A stretch of 64,000 nucleotides of DNA from Asterochloris sp. CNOR1 (taxonomy: Eukaryota; Chlorophyta; Trebouxiophyceae; Trebouxiales; Trebouxiaceae): assembly GCA_963969365.1 (NCBI GenBank), contig OZ017747.1, positions 2,170,001-2,234,000 of the forward strand, written 5' to 3'. The notes beneath the pieces were generated by a model, which worked only from the letters and a program-made list of their open reading frames with translations, was not told where the DNA came from and did not search any database. The translations under genes were made by a program, and so were the position numbers. Shown here in pieces: positions 14,457 through 25,493 of this stretch; the first letter of the stretch is position 1; the number at the start of each line of letters is the position of its first letter.

Positions 14457-17220
14457 TCACCTGGCCAAGGCCTCCCTCCCAGCGACCTTAGGCATAGTGA
14501 CTAGCAGGTGCCCCGTCGTGCTGGAACGCTGAGCTATGCTGCTGTCAGGCTGCACATCTGCCGGCAGCACCAGCTGCAACAGACGCCCCTGCAACGACCG
14601 TGGCATGTGGGGAACTCACTTCACAGCTCAGATTGCGCTACAATCTTGATGCGCCCTGCCCGCCCACATGGACAGCCCCAATTCATGGCGGTCATACAGC
14701 CATGTGCCACAGGCAGCAGAGGGGCTAGGCTGTCACAGGCAGCAGATAGAGTGCTGCAACATGAGGACCAGGAGGATCACCTTGATGAGCAGCCTGACCA
14801 GCCCTGGTTGCACATCTGCCCTGATGAGGCTGGAGTCCAGGTAGCGCCCCACTGCCACATCCAGCACCACTACATCACCCTCCTCCCAGAGGCTGAAATC
14901 CCACTTGCCCTCATTGCACTGGCGGTGTGACTGGCTGTCCTGCAGAGATGGGCTTGCTGAGGGAAGCCCGGTCCGATGGCATTGCCTGCCTCTGACTGTC
15001 AGGTTGCATTGGCCACAGGCAGGGACTGAGGACCAGTATGGGTGATGTTTGCCTCCCTACGTGTTGTGATCAGTCATATGCAGTTGCCTGCATGCACAGA
15101 CTGTGCAGCCCACATCTTGCACCACATCAATCTCAGAAGAGCATCTAAGGCATGGCCAGCTCATGGCCTTGTGTGCCGCAGCACTACACCCTTGGACAGC
15201 CCTACTGGCAGTGGCACAGACGCAGCAGTATGGCAGCGTGGCTGACCTGCAGAGGGGGAAAGTCCTCGTGCAGGGCAGTGCGCTGCGGCTGCAGGGCCTC
15301 CCGCTCCCTCTGCTTGGCGGTCCGCTGCTCCTCGTCTTCCCGCTTCTGGCGCTGGCTCTCCTGATGCTCCAGGATGCGGGTGGCTGCACACCTGCACAGC
15401 ACAGCCAGTTCCCTGGGTCAGTGTCACATTCATGCTGTGGAGAGCCAGGTGTTTGCGCACCTGCATAGCAGGGCAGAGCTGCTGAGCCGCAGCCATGCCG
15501 GCCGCATGCCGTCAGGAGGTGCCTGTGCACAGAGCAAGCAGCTACATTGTGACAGTGCTCAGGGCACTGCAGCGCCACAGCCAGGGATATCATGTCAGCC
15601 CAGCCCCCAAGCTCTGGTCACAGACGGCGAGTGATGTGCGCACCAGGGGCGCCGTATCTCCCCACTCTCATCCACATGTCCAGTCTCCTGCACCACCAGG
15701 TCCTCCAGCAGGCTGTCATCCTCCACCTGCAAGGGGGAGTCTGCAGTGCTGAGCAGATCAAACCAGCTTCACACAAGGGTCCCTTCGGTGCAGTGCTAAG
15801 GTGCTGCACAGAGAAGGCTGCCCTCTCCCGCCTGCAAGGATGGATTCGGTGGTGCTGTGCACAGCAGGCCAGGGCAGCAGGTGGGCCTCCACTGAAGCAT
15901 GTCGTCGCTGTGCAGAGCACAGGCCAAGGTACCTCCAGCTGGAGAGGAGGCTGACACTGCTGAGCAGGCCAGGGAAGCAAGCTTAACTCCCACGAGAGCA
16001 GAGCTTGGCCAAGCGATGCACGGATCTGTGACTCCTGGTACGCACACCTGGCCGGCCGCCTCAGAGTCGATGCCCTCTGCCTGCAGCTCTGCAACCAGCT
16101 GCAGCTGGAGGTGAGGCAGGGCCTGCTTGGCTGCAATACGCTCTGAGGGCTTGATGTCCTGCCCGTCCTGCAAGGCAGCATTGCGCGGGTGGTGCAGGCT
16201 GGGGATTGTGGAGCTGGTGGAGCTGCTGCTGGGCGCTCATTGAGATGGCTGAAGCGCACCACAGGTACGGGCGGTCTGCCTGAGCGTGTGGCTGCTGCTG
16301 AGTGATGGCTGGGACACAGACAGCTGCAGCCTAGCATAGGCGTCCTACACAGCTGTGTGGCTGCCGCTGAAGCCGAGCGGCCAGAGCTGCTAGGCGCTGG
16401 CTGGAAACAGAGGCTGCTGCCGCTCTGAATGCATCAGGTTGGCTGGCTGCTGCCTGTTCCCTGCAGGTGCAAGCAGCGCAGCGCGGGCCCCAGGCCTGTG
16501 CTGGCCTGCACACAGCACCTCGTGCTGGGTGCAGATACAGGCCAAGTCCAGTGCTGCTCTGAACTAGGTTATGATGTCCACAGACTGGCCATGGCTCACC
16601 AGCTTATGCAGGTGGAGCAATGTAGCGACCACGTAGGGGCGGTAGCCTGGCCATTCTGCACAGGGGTTGCCCAGCAGGAAGAGCTCCTGCAGGTGGACAT
16701 TCTCCTGCAGGCTGGCCACGCTGAGCAGCCCAGCCTTGTCGATGAAGTTGACGGTCAGGTCCAATCTCTGCAGGGCCTCACACTGCTGCAGATTCTGGAT
16801 CTTGGTGATGTTGTTCAAGGCCACATTCAAGTACTCCAGCTCCTGCAGCTTGCAGGATGCTTGTCAGGCCAGCAGGCTTGACGTTCCCGCAGAATTATGC
16901 AGTGTGGCATGCAGCGGGGTTGAGCTTCTGCTACCTTGAGTTTGTGTAGGTTCTGCAGCTTGCTAATGAGGTTGCTCTGCAGGTACAGTATCTTGAGGTG
17001 GCGGCACAACTGGCCAAGGGCCTCGATGCGCTCAATGTCCTGCTGATGCAGGGACACCTCCTCCAGAGTGGCCAGGATGCCCTCATTATGCTCAGCCCTC
17101 TGCAGGCATTGCCAGACAAGTTGGCCAAAGCAGCCAGTGCAAGTACACATGCCTCTCAAGCTTCGGTCTCATGACGAAGCCACAGACCTTCCGTAGCAGA
17201 TCCTGTGTGATCCTGGTCAT
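14457..17220 (-). CDS. Dynein axonemal assembly factor LRRC6/DNAAF11
   Basis: Cytoplasmic factor for preassembly of axonemal dynein arms. Eight exons on the minus strand (17220-17188, 17099-16935, 16842-16600, 16167-16048, 15726-15644, 15391-15247, 14939-14781, 14588-14457) splice to 359 residues; every phase closes. It begins [18 protein letters not shown], then leucine-rich repeats (12-147) with [62 protein letters not shown] and the LRR cap [20 protein letters not shown] charged helix [15 protein letters not shown] follows, then the CS/p23-like domain (264-359) with [34 protein letters not shown] and [11 protein letters not shown]. This order is diagnostic of LRRC6. The C-terminus is short; an alternative donor overlaps the stop, so a further exon is possible. 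Divergent from the RRM gene by 147 bp. Confidence 0.93.
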
Positions 17221-17367
17221 GCTGTTGAGCACGTCCTGCAGCTGATCTCTCTTAGGGCTTTCCCAGGTCAGAGTGCAAAAGATTGCTTCCATGCTTGTGC
17301 TGCTTGTCCTGAGTTTGTGAAATCACCCAGTTCTGCCGGAGACCGCCTCAGCCGAGGCTGTGTTGCC
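17221..17367. promoter_or_regulatory. Divergent promoter, DNAAF11 / RRM gene
   Basis: 147 bp between opposite start codons, so a shared bidirectional promoter is likely. No element stands out. Confidence 0.4.
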
Positions 17368-18557
17368 ATGGAGGTGGCCATCAAGCTGGAGGAGGGGCTG
17401 CATGAGCCCATCATGTGAGCCCAGCCTGGGGCTGCCATGCAGTGGTCCAGCTAGGACCACTGCAGTATCATGGTCTTTCTCATGCACTTCGATCCTGATG
17501 CAGGGAGGACCTCAGTGATGTTGTGGAGGTGTTTGTTGGTGGCCTTGCTCCAGATGTGAGCGACCAGGCTGTCCTGAAGGCCTTCACCAGAGGTGAATAG
17601 TTAATGGAGTCACTGCCAAGAGTGCAAATGTCTCCGCTAGAGTTGCAAGGGAACCGCCACAGCCAATCATGTCTTTCACTCATGCAGACAGCTTGGTGCC
17701 TCGAGCGCTGCACGTGAGCAGACATCCGCGCACCCAGAAATGCAAGGGCTTTGGCTTTGTTCAATTTGGCGACCAGGCATCTGCACATGCAGCCTGCGGG
17801 CTCATCTCTGAGGTGGGTCTTTGCCCTAGCTTGAAGCATTTGTGTTGTGGTGTTTCATCGTGCTTCCTGCTTGCCTGTCTTGCTGGCTGGGGCACCTAGC
17901 CCTCATGCTGTGGTGATCCGATGTGCGGCATGTGCAGCTCAAAGACTGCACCCCCAAAGCCAGGGTTGTGGCAAGCATGGGCTGTGTCGAGGGCAGTGTA
18001 TCTGACAGTACCCTGCCTGCTGGGCAAGTCCAATTTGCTCATCAGCTGTGCTTCTGGGATGAGTTCATGTGCAGTTTACGAAGGTCAACAGCAGATGGCT
18101 GAAGCGCCATCTTCTGGACAAGGCTCCTGAGGTTCAAGACAGCCTTCAGCTCACAGGTGCAGCCTCAAGGTGCAGAGCACTTGACTGTCCGGGGTCAGCC
18201 CCCATCTGCCCCTGCATGCAGGTTGATGGCAGGCTGGTGGGCGTGCATCTATCACGTGGGGGCAACGTTGACGATGTGGCACTGGGGCAGATGACACCCA
18301 TTCAGGACGAGGCTGGCGGCACCACTGGTGTCAGCATCCACCAGCTGCTGCAGCTGGTGCGGATGCAGCCCAACCGCCCGGAGTGCATCACGTCTGCAAA
18401 CAACATTGCCCGCGCCCAGCCTGTGCGGGCACGCAAACGCAAGGCTGACGGACTGGTCGAGGCTGAAGAGGTGTGGTCAACACAGCTTTCAGTGCGCAAG
18501 CCCTGGTTTCGCAAGACTCAAAGGCTCAGTCAAGTCGAGATCAGTGCACTGATGTGA
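17368..18557 (+). CDS. Single-RRM RNA-binding protein
   Basis: Exons 17368-17414, 17504-17592, 17688-17812 and 18222-18557 give 198 residues with phases closing. The RRM spans about 22-100: RNP2 is VFVGGL at about 25-30, RNP1 is KGFGFVQF at 65-72, and the domain ends with EVDGRLVGVHLSRG. The tail (about 105-198) is acidic then basic (ARKRKADGLVEAEEVWS, VRKPWFRKTQRLSQVEIS) and could bind RNA or protein. The position of RNP1 and the short length resemble small glycine-poor RRM proteins; no specific orthologue is clear. The 409-bp intron before the last exon contains an open stretch (about 17938) not needed for the domain. A decayed copy of the last exon lies about 190 bp downstream. Confidence 0.75.
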
Positions 18558-19297
18558 AGGCATAGGGCTGGAAAATGGCGTGGGTGAATTGGTGCTGCTC
18601 AGCCCAGCCCGTGCGGGCCAGCAAGCGCTAGGCTGCTGGGTTGATATAGGCTTAGAGCACTGCAGAGCTGTGAGAGGGGAGGGTACAGGGGGAAAAGGGG
18701 TGCTGCACAGCTGCGTGCAAGCGTTGAAGTAAAATGCTGGTTGGGGTTGAGGCAGTGCTGTGCAGGGGCTTAGATGCTCACTGGATGGCTCTTGGTACCG
18801 CTCAGATGTGCACAGCGCAGATGATCAAAGATGCAAGGCTGAAGGGCTTGTCGTATCTCCAAAGTGGTGTCCTTACTGAGTGCTGTCAATGGGCCTTGTT
18901 GGAAGGCGGCTTGGGCCATTCAGTGCTGTGCAAGCCTTGATGGGTGGGCTCAAGAGCAGAGGGCTGATGGGGTGTGTTGATGCAACAAGTGCAGTCTGGT
19001 GGAATGGCAGGGGCCCTGCTGGGTGCTGTGACCTTCCCCTACACGCCACAATATGCTTGCGCATTTTGAGCCACAAGTCAGGACTGCTCTGAACTAGCTC
19101 AAGACGCCCGGCAGCTTGACTCCACTTGCAGGTGCTCCGCATTCCTGCGGCAGGAGCCTGCCTCTCTTACTGCAGGAGCTGTCCAGCTGCAGTGCTTACT
19201 GTTGCAGGGTGAAACTGTCCTCTGCAGGTGGCCATTACTCACAGTGCCTCCTTGCAAGGAGGGAAAAGCCCTCAGATCTGCCCTGCCTGCCCTGCAG
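18558..19297 (+). repeat. 3' flank of RRM gene with exon echo
   Basis: 18601-18640 resembles the last exon at 18414-18455 (AGCCCAGCCCGTGCGGGC against CGCCCAGCCTGTGCGGGC, continuing with GCAAGCGCTAGGCTG). The remainder should hold the promoter and first exon(s) of the dsRBD gene, which I could not place. Confidence 0.5.
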
Positions 19298-22047
19298 GTG
19301 GTGGACTCTGACAAGTTCATTGAGAGTAACCTGCCGCGCACAAGGCAGATGCTGGCCGGCTTCCATGCCAACCCTGCCACCTCCAAGAAGACGCCCCTCG
19401 CCATTCTGCATGAGTATGCATCGAAAAGGTCATTGCAGGTGGGCGCCAGTGCGCTGCATGCATTCTGCCGGCACGCCTCACCAAGCTGCACTCTGCGCCC
19501 TCCATCTGAAGCACGTGCTTCCTTGGTGGACTGGTGCTCCCTGGGCAGTGGCATGTAGCAGCTGTGCTCTCTGGCGTGATGCTAAGAGGAGGCGCTTGAC
19601 TGACCACCTCCTGCCAGTGGACTGCATGCACGCTGCGCTGTGTCTCCAGCTGCTGGCCCCTGTGGGGGCTGCCCCCTGAGCAGGTGCCTGTCAGCCAGTG
19701 ATGCACCCTTGACTGTGCTCCTGCCCTGCTGTGTTGCTGGCTGCCAAGTTGCCTGCAACGTGCGCTCGGTGCCCATCATCCAAGCCTCTGGCCGAGTTGA
19801 GTCACTGGACGAGGCCGTGATGCCGGTTGCGAGCAAGTTTGTGTGGACCTGCACTGCTCTGCTGCCCTGCTGCTGTGCTCTGCTGACGTGCTGCTGGCCT
19901 CTCAAGAAGCACCACATGGGGTTTGGCCATGCAGCATTGCCCAACAACTGACCTTCATGCATGCTGTAGCTCACCTACCAGGAGCAGGACAAGGGGGATG
20001 CGGACTTCTTTTTGGCAGAAGCCAATCTGACTTCTGTGGGTGGAGCTGTGATGTATGCCACTGGCAGCGGCAAGGCAAGTCTGCTCCCTGGTGCTGCTGA
20101 CCTGACTCCTGCCCCGCGCTAGCCAGTACGCTCTGAGTGACTGCCTGCTCTTGCCCTTCAGTTGGGCATGTGCATCTGTTAAGGGACATGCTTGCAGAGC
20201 TGGATGGGCCCCCAGGTCCTGCACTCGCCTGCTGCAACACGGAGAACTCTCACTGTCTGATACTGGTCTGCAGGGGAAGTCCAAGAAGGATGCCAAGCAG
20301 ACTGCTGCTGCATCTGCGCTGGAGATGCTGCTGGAGAATGTTCCTGAGGCTGACTTCCAGCTGCCAGGGCGCGGAGCCCTGCAGCTCAAAGTGGGAGCTG
20401 TTTGTGGGGGCCTTGTGCAGCAGCGGCCAGTGGCGCAAGGCTGCTAATGCCTTGCCTGTGACTCACACAGTGTTCTGAGCGATCTGTTGTCACCTTGCTC
20501 TGTAGTTGCATCCTGTGTGTGCGCTTGCGCAAGATTGAGAGGGAGGGACAACACATGCTATCACAGGAGGCCAACGTTCTGCCTGACTGCGTGCCCTTGC
20601 ACTGCTGCAGCCTGCAGGAGGCCGAGGCAGAGGCGCCCAGATGCCCAGTTCAGGCCGCGGCAATGGCAGTGCCCCAAGCCCTGGGATTGGCACTGTTGTC
20701 ATGCCCACAGCTGGGGGCGGCAGGCGGGGGCCACCAGCGACTGGCAATGGCAGTGTGGGCACACCCACCTCAGCCAGCGTCAGCGGGGCAACCCGCAAGC
20801 TGGGCCGTGGCAGTGGCAGTGCGCCGGCCCCAGCTGCAGCCCGCAGCAGTGGGGGAGCCACCAGTCCTGTGCGCAGCAGCGTGGGCACCCTCTCTGCTGG
20901 CCGCGGTGTTGAGGCCACCCCCTCCGCTGGCCGTGGTGCGGCCAAACCTCACACAGGCCACGGCGGAGCTGCCATGCCCAGCACAGGACGCGGCAGCGGA
21001 AATCCCAACACCAGCCGCAACAGCATGCCTACCGGCAGCACTGGCCGCGGCAGCATGTCCACCCCCAACAACAAGCGTGGCAGGGATGGCAGCATGGTGC
21101 CTGTACCTCGTGTGAGGCAGCCGGGCCCCCGACCGGTGTGGCGCCCGCCCCAGCAGTTGCAGTACACCTCCCCACCGCAGCCGGCGCCCCCGCTGCGGCA
21201 GCCGGCACCCCCGCCGCAAAGGCAGCAGCAGACGGGCATGGCAGTGGGCATGTACAGTACCCATGGGGGCCAGCAGGGGTCGCCTTTCCTGCAGGCTCCC
21301 ATGTTCATGCAGGCGCCGCCCCAGGGCCAGCAGCCCATGCTCGCTGCTCAGGTCAGCACTGCTGTGACTGCTGCAGATGAGCCCGCCTCAGTGATGCACC
21401 TGCTTGCTGCTTTGGCTGCAGTGAGCGTGTCGCGCCATGCTAAGGCAGCTGCCTGCAGCTGGGGCTGCTGGCGCCCTGCCTGCCCTGCTGAGGCACCCGT
21501 TGCATGTTCACAGCTGCAGTCTGGCTGCATCCAAGCTTTTTTCTCCTGAACCATGGGCAAAAGTGCAATGTTGCAGCATCACCGCCTGCTTGCTGTGCCT
21601 GCTGCTGACAGTGGCATTGACCTGCTCTTCCAGGTTTCTGCCCCTTATGGTGGCGCAGTGGGCATGGGAGGGGGCCCTATGATGGCCTCAGCACCTGTGT
21701 CCCCCCTGCAGTCATCAAGTGGGGCCCTCCAGGGTCAGTATGTGCAGAATGCAATGGCTGGCCGTGTTGCTGGACAGATGGCTGGGGGCCCGCTGAATCA
21801 GGTTGTGGGCGCCCCTGTCCAGCAGGCCCAGCCCCTGCCGCTGCAGCAGCCCTTAATGATGCATCAGGGACTGCTGCAACAGCAGGCGCAGATGATGAAC
21901 CAGCACCAGACCCAGATGAACCAGCACCACACCCAGATGAACCAGCACCAAACCCAGTTGAACCAGACCTTTGGAAGCATGGGCCCTGCCAGGGTGCCCA
22001 ATAGCATGCAAAGTGGGAACCCTCAAATATCCATGCAGCCCTACTGA
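19298..22047 (+). CDS. dsRNA-binding protein with RG-rich and Q-rich tail (5' end not placed)
   Basis: Supported exons: 19298-19438, 19970-20074, 20274-20390, 20611-21351 and 21634-22047; phases close and the last ends in TGA, giving 505 residues without the first exon(s). A double-stranded RNA-binding domain covers about residues 33-105: KTPLAILHEYASKRSLQ, LTYQEQDKGDADFFLAEA, and the diagnostic third helix GKSKKDAKQTAAASALEML. Then comes an RG/SG-rich region (GGRGRGAQMPSSGRG and many SAGRG, STGRG units) with basic KRGRDG, and a Pro/Gln/Met-rich C-terminus with a 7-residue repeat (MNQHQTQ). The layout suggests an RNA granule or small-RNA cofactor protein; that is inference. The intron at 20075 is GC-AG. 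An open stretch at 19746-19850 lies in an intron and is not needed for the domain. Confidence 0.75.
20075..20273 (+). other. GC-AG intron inside the dsRBD
   Basis: AAG is followed by GCAAGT. Flanking exons are phase 0 and together restore an unbroken dsRBD, which fixes the donor. Confidence 0.75.
21895..21969 (+). repeat. Coding 21-bp minisatellite (MNQHQTQ)
   Basis: Three full copies of a 21-bp unit, ATGAACCAGCACCAGACCCA with small changes, plus a partial fourth. It encodes the repeat MNQHQTQ in the Q-rich tail. Confidence 0.85.
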
Positions 22048-22114
22048 TCCCCTGCCTGGCTGTCCCATTGAAGTCTCGAAAATTTCACTGGTTGCCAGCT
22101 AGAGGAAGTTAGGA

Positions 22115-25100
22115 ATGCATGATTGCCTGACCAACAGACTTTCCTGCAGATCACTGCCTGCCAGTAGCAAGTCTCAACAAAGTCGATTTCTGTTTAAATC
22201 TTCTCACTTTCTCGATCCGGACTCAGCAGGTTTGCGCAGACACAGCTGCTGCACGCTGAGTATGACCCACGCACACACACAGAGCTGCTTCCTGCAGAAG
22301 CAGGCAGTGTGCCGTCTGCAGAAACAATCTAGAAGGACGGCTGCCCAGCTGGCCTTCCAGCGCCCCTGTGGCAGCAGTCAGTGTCACAGCAGGAGTGGGC
22401 TGCTGCAGCAGCAGCTGGCCAAGAGGCTCAAGAGCTCATCAGCATGCTCTACCTCTGGTGCTCAGCACAGCTTCACAGCCCCCTGCTGCAGTGGTCTGGC
22501 CCACCCAGGAGAGGTGAGGGCCACATGGCAGCTTGTCAACAGTGGATGATGCCTCAGCTCCTGCTGGCTTCCTGGCTGACCTGCAAGCCCCTGTCTCTGC
22601 AGGAACGTCATGACAGCATCAGCAACGGCCTGCTCAGCATGAGCCTCGCAGTCCCGACAACGGCGATGGCCAAGGTTGGGGGCTCGTTTGGTGGAAGCGC
22701 AACTCTCGAGAAGAGCAAGCTCAACCTTCGCCAGGAGGTCAGGAAACAGGAGCCAAAGCTCGACAATGCTGGAGGAGGAGGCAACAATGGCAAAAACATC
22801 TTCAATGGAGGTGGTGGTGGCGATGAGGGAGGTGAGCTGCCGAGAGGGGAGGGACAGCAATTGCAGGCTGCTGTTGGCCGCAGAGCAGGGCATTGATTGG
22901 TCTGCACTGGCCAGCCGCCATGCCGCCATCGGGCCTGTTGCCACTAGCAGCACAGCAGCACATTGTTTGCTGCTGTTGCGCAGACTGGTTTGCAGGCTGC
23001 AGCGTTCAGCCACTATGCAGGGAGCATGAGTGGAGCTGGACACTATTTGCGACGAGCTGTTCCTGCAACCTCAGTTGATCTGCTGCAGCATCCCACGGTA
23101 CAGATCTGACCAGGCATTCCTTGTTGCGTTGCGCAGGTGCCCTTGTGGGGAGTGGCTGGAGCCAGATGCAGCAGATTTAGCTGCTCTCTCACAATTGCGG
23201 CTTTGCTGCGTCGGCTCACACCTTTGTTGTTGCTGAGCTTGGCACCTCTGCAGGGGGACAGCTTTGCTCAGCTGCTGTGCAGGCAGGTGTGGGTGGGCTG
23301 CGCTAGATGCAACGCAATGAAATTTTGCTGTGCAGGAAGCCCTGGCGGCATCACACAGTTGCCATGCAGGAGCTGGTGGTTGCATCAGCAAAGGTAGCTC
23401 CCCCTATGCTAAAAACATCCTCTGGCTGCCTACTCAGCTGGCATGCTGCTGCTGTAGGTGACGATGACGATTACTTCAACTTTGACGATGAGGGCGGTGA
23501 TGGGGATGCCGACCGCTTCTTCCGGACAGTGATCAAGCAGTTGTACACCCCCGAGGCCATCAACGCAGTCCTGCAGGAGTGGTTCCGCACGCTGGCCACG
23601 CTGCCGGCCATCATCCGGCAGTCAGTGGAGCTGGGGCTGTTCAGCTCGGCCCAGCTTGTCCGCTTCCTGAGCATGGATGTGCGCCCTGGCATGACCCGCG
23701 CAGTCACACGCTCACTGCCCCCTGCGGTGAGCAGCCTGGGCGTGTGCCCCTGAGTCTGTCAGGGACGACTGCATCTGAAGCGCTTTAGCCTCTGATGTAC
23801 CATCATTGAGGGGCTCTTAGGCAACGTGGCGCATGGTCCACTGCATTGGACTGTGGAAGCCATGCTGCTGCTCTGGGCCGTTGTGCATGGCCTGCTGAGC
23901 AGGCTGTGCGAGTGTTCCTGCTGCTGCAGCCAAGTTGTCTTGCCAGGTTGGCTGTGCTGACCAGCTCCTCGCCCCTGTGCAGGCCGCCTCAGGTGTGGTG
24001 GGGCGCCTGATGGCTGACCCAGCCTTCATGCAGAAGCTCCTCATCGAAGAGGTGCTGGCCATAGGCGGCAGTCTCCTGTGGGAAGCCCAGCATCGTGGCG
24101 AACGCTTCGGGAAGGAGCTGGACCTGGTGGCCATCAACACCCTTGGCCTGGCAGCCTCCACAGGCGCAATGGCCTGGATGTCAGCCCCCACACGCAGTCA
24201 TGGCAGTCTCAGCAAGATGCCCTGGCAGCAGATGCTGCACTCCATGCCCAACCACGTGTTCGACGCCTGCACGCCCCTGCGCAACTACACCCAGCAGCAG
24301 CGTGCAAGCGCCTTTTTCGTCAAGATGGCTGAGCTTTGTGCTGTGGGCAGCATTACAGGTCAGCGGGGCAGCATGGTGCTCAAGTAACAGGCTTGTACTG
24401 CAGCAGCCGCCTCCTCTTTTGGCAAGCTGCACAATGAGTGCCAGATCCCCATCTGATGGTGGGGCATGTTGCAGCTGTCTGGGCACAGGCTGCTGGCCAT
24501 ACATGCAGGGGTGCTTGCGAGAGGATCACATGCCATGCTTTTGGATCCCACACCGCATGATCTGAGCAATGCAGCAGCCTCTTTGACAAGTTGCAGACCA
24601 TTTTTCGGGGTGCATGTATGGCGTGATGCCAGCCTGGGCATGCTCAGTGCTGCCAGACCTCCGTGACTCACTACAACACTGCTGCTGTGCAGGTGTTGCC
24701 ACCAGCGGCCTGACCACCGCCTGCCTGGCACTCAAGCGCAAGCGCAACCCTGGATTCCAGCCGTCAGTTCCTGCAGTCACATCTGTTGGCACTGCCTCAG
24801 CTGGCTGGGCAGTCACTGGCTTTTACCAGCATCTGAGGCTGCAGTCCATGGGAGGCATGGACCGCTGGCTGTTTGAGCATGTCAATGCCTTGCCAGTGTA
24901 CCTGCTCTGGAGCACAATGGCACGCATGGGCAGCGGCTGGGCAGTAAGCAAGGGCAGGTGCCGTGCGCTGGGTCTGCCCACGCGGGTGCCCCAGCGGCAA
25001 CAACCAGCAGCAGCGACAGCATCACAACAGCCATTGGCGCGGAACAGAAAGGCACGCAAGGCTGGCAGCAGCAAGCCCAGGCGGGTGGCAGGCTCTGAAA

Positions 25101-25129
25101 CGAGGGAGCGATCATATGCCCCTGCATAG
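22115..25129 (+). CDS. RETICULATA-family (DUF3411) plastid envelope protein
   Basis: Homologue of plant RETICULATA and RETICULATA-RELATED proteins of the chloroplast envelope, linked to leaf and plastid development. Exons 22115-22513, 22603-22831, 23458-23726, 23983-24358 and 24693-25129 close in phase to 569 residues. The N-terminus (1-133) is rich in Ser, Arg and Lys with almost no acidic residues, fitting a plastid transit peptide. A poly-Gly/Asn stretch and an acidic run (DDDDYFNFDDEGGDGD) follow, as in the family, then DUF3411: RLMADPAFMQKLLIEEV, ELDLVAINTLGLAASTGAM, ACTPLRNYTQQQRASAFF and MAELCAVGSITGVATSGL, with several hydrophobic helices. The C-terminal 60 residues are basic and low complexity. 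Exon 1 may contain an unseen intron. Family call is good; the molecular function of these proteins is not settled. Confidence 0.8.
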
Positions 25130-25493
25130 ATGCTTGCTACAGGCTCTGCAGGGCCCATGCTTTCATGTTTAGGCCAGACAAACATTAACTCTGACTATAA
25201 CCTTGCGCCCACCCCTCAACTTTCTTCCGCCTTCGTTAGTAGTAAATGTATCAAAGACTGGTTCCACCATGGATTGCAGCACCTGCTGTCGTTGGCCTTA
25301 CTACCTCCTGCTGCCTGTAAGTCAGTGATTTTGTGACACTATCACACCTGTCAGGGGCTTGTGCTGCAAATGTGCTCCATGGACATCAAGCTGGCTGCTG
25401 CTGCCTACATCTTGCTCTGATTGCGACGAGCATAATTAAAATTTTATTGATGAGCAGCTGCTGTCCTTCAGAGGAGGCAGGTTCCCACAGTTT
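25130..25493. other. Convergent intergenic region
   Basis: 364 bp between two stop codons. A plus-strand TGTAA at about 25316 may serve as poly(A) signal for the RETICULATA gene. AT-richer, with no gene seen. Confidence 0.4.

Noticed and set aside
17938-18060. Possible exon starting LKDCTPKARVVA in the RRM gene
   Set aside because: Exon 3 joins directly to EVDGRLVGVHLSRG in phase 0 and completes the RRM; the extra stretch would interrupt it.
19746-19850. Open stretch VACNVRSVPIIQASGRVESL as an exon of the dsRBD gene
   Set aside because: The exons on either side join in phase without it and give a complete dsRBD; inserting it would split the domain.
22676-23029. Alternative frame MGARLVEAQLSRRASS in RETICULATA exon 2
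   Set aside because: The other frame encodes the family's Gly/Asn-rich stretch and joins exon 3 in phase.
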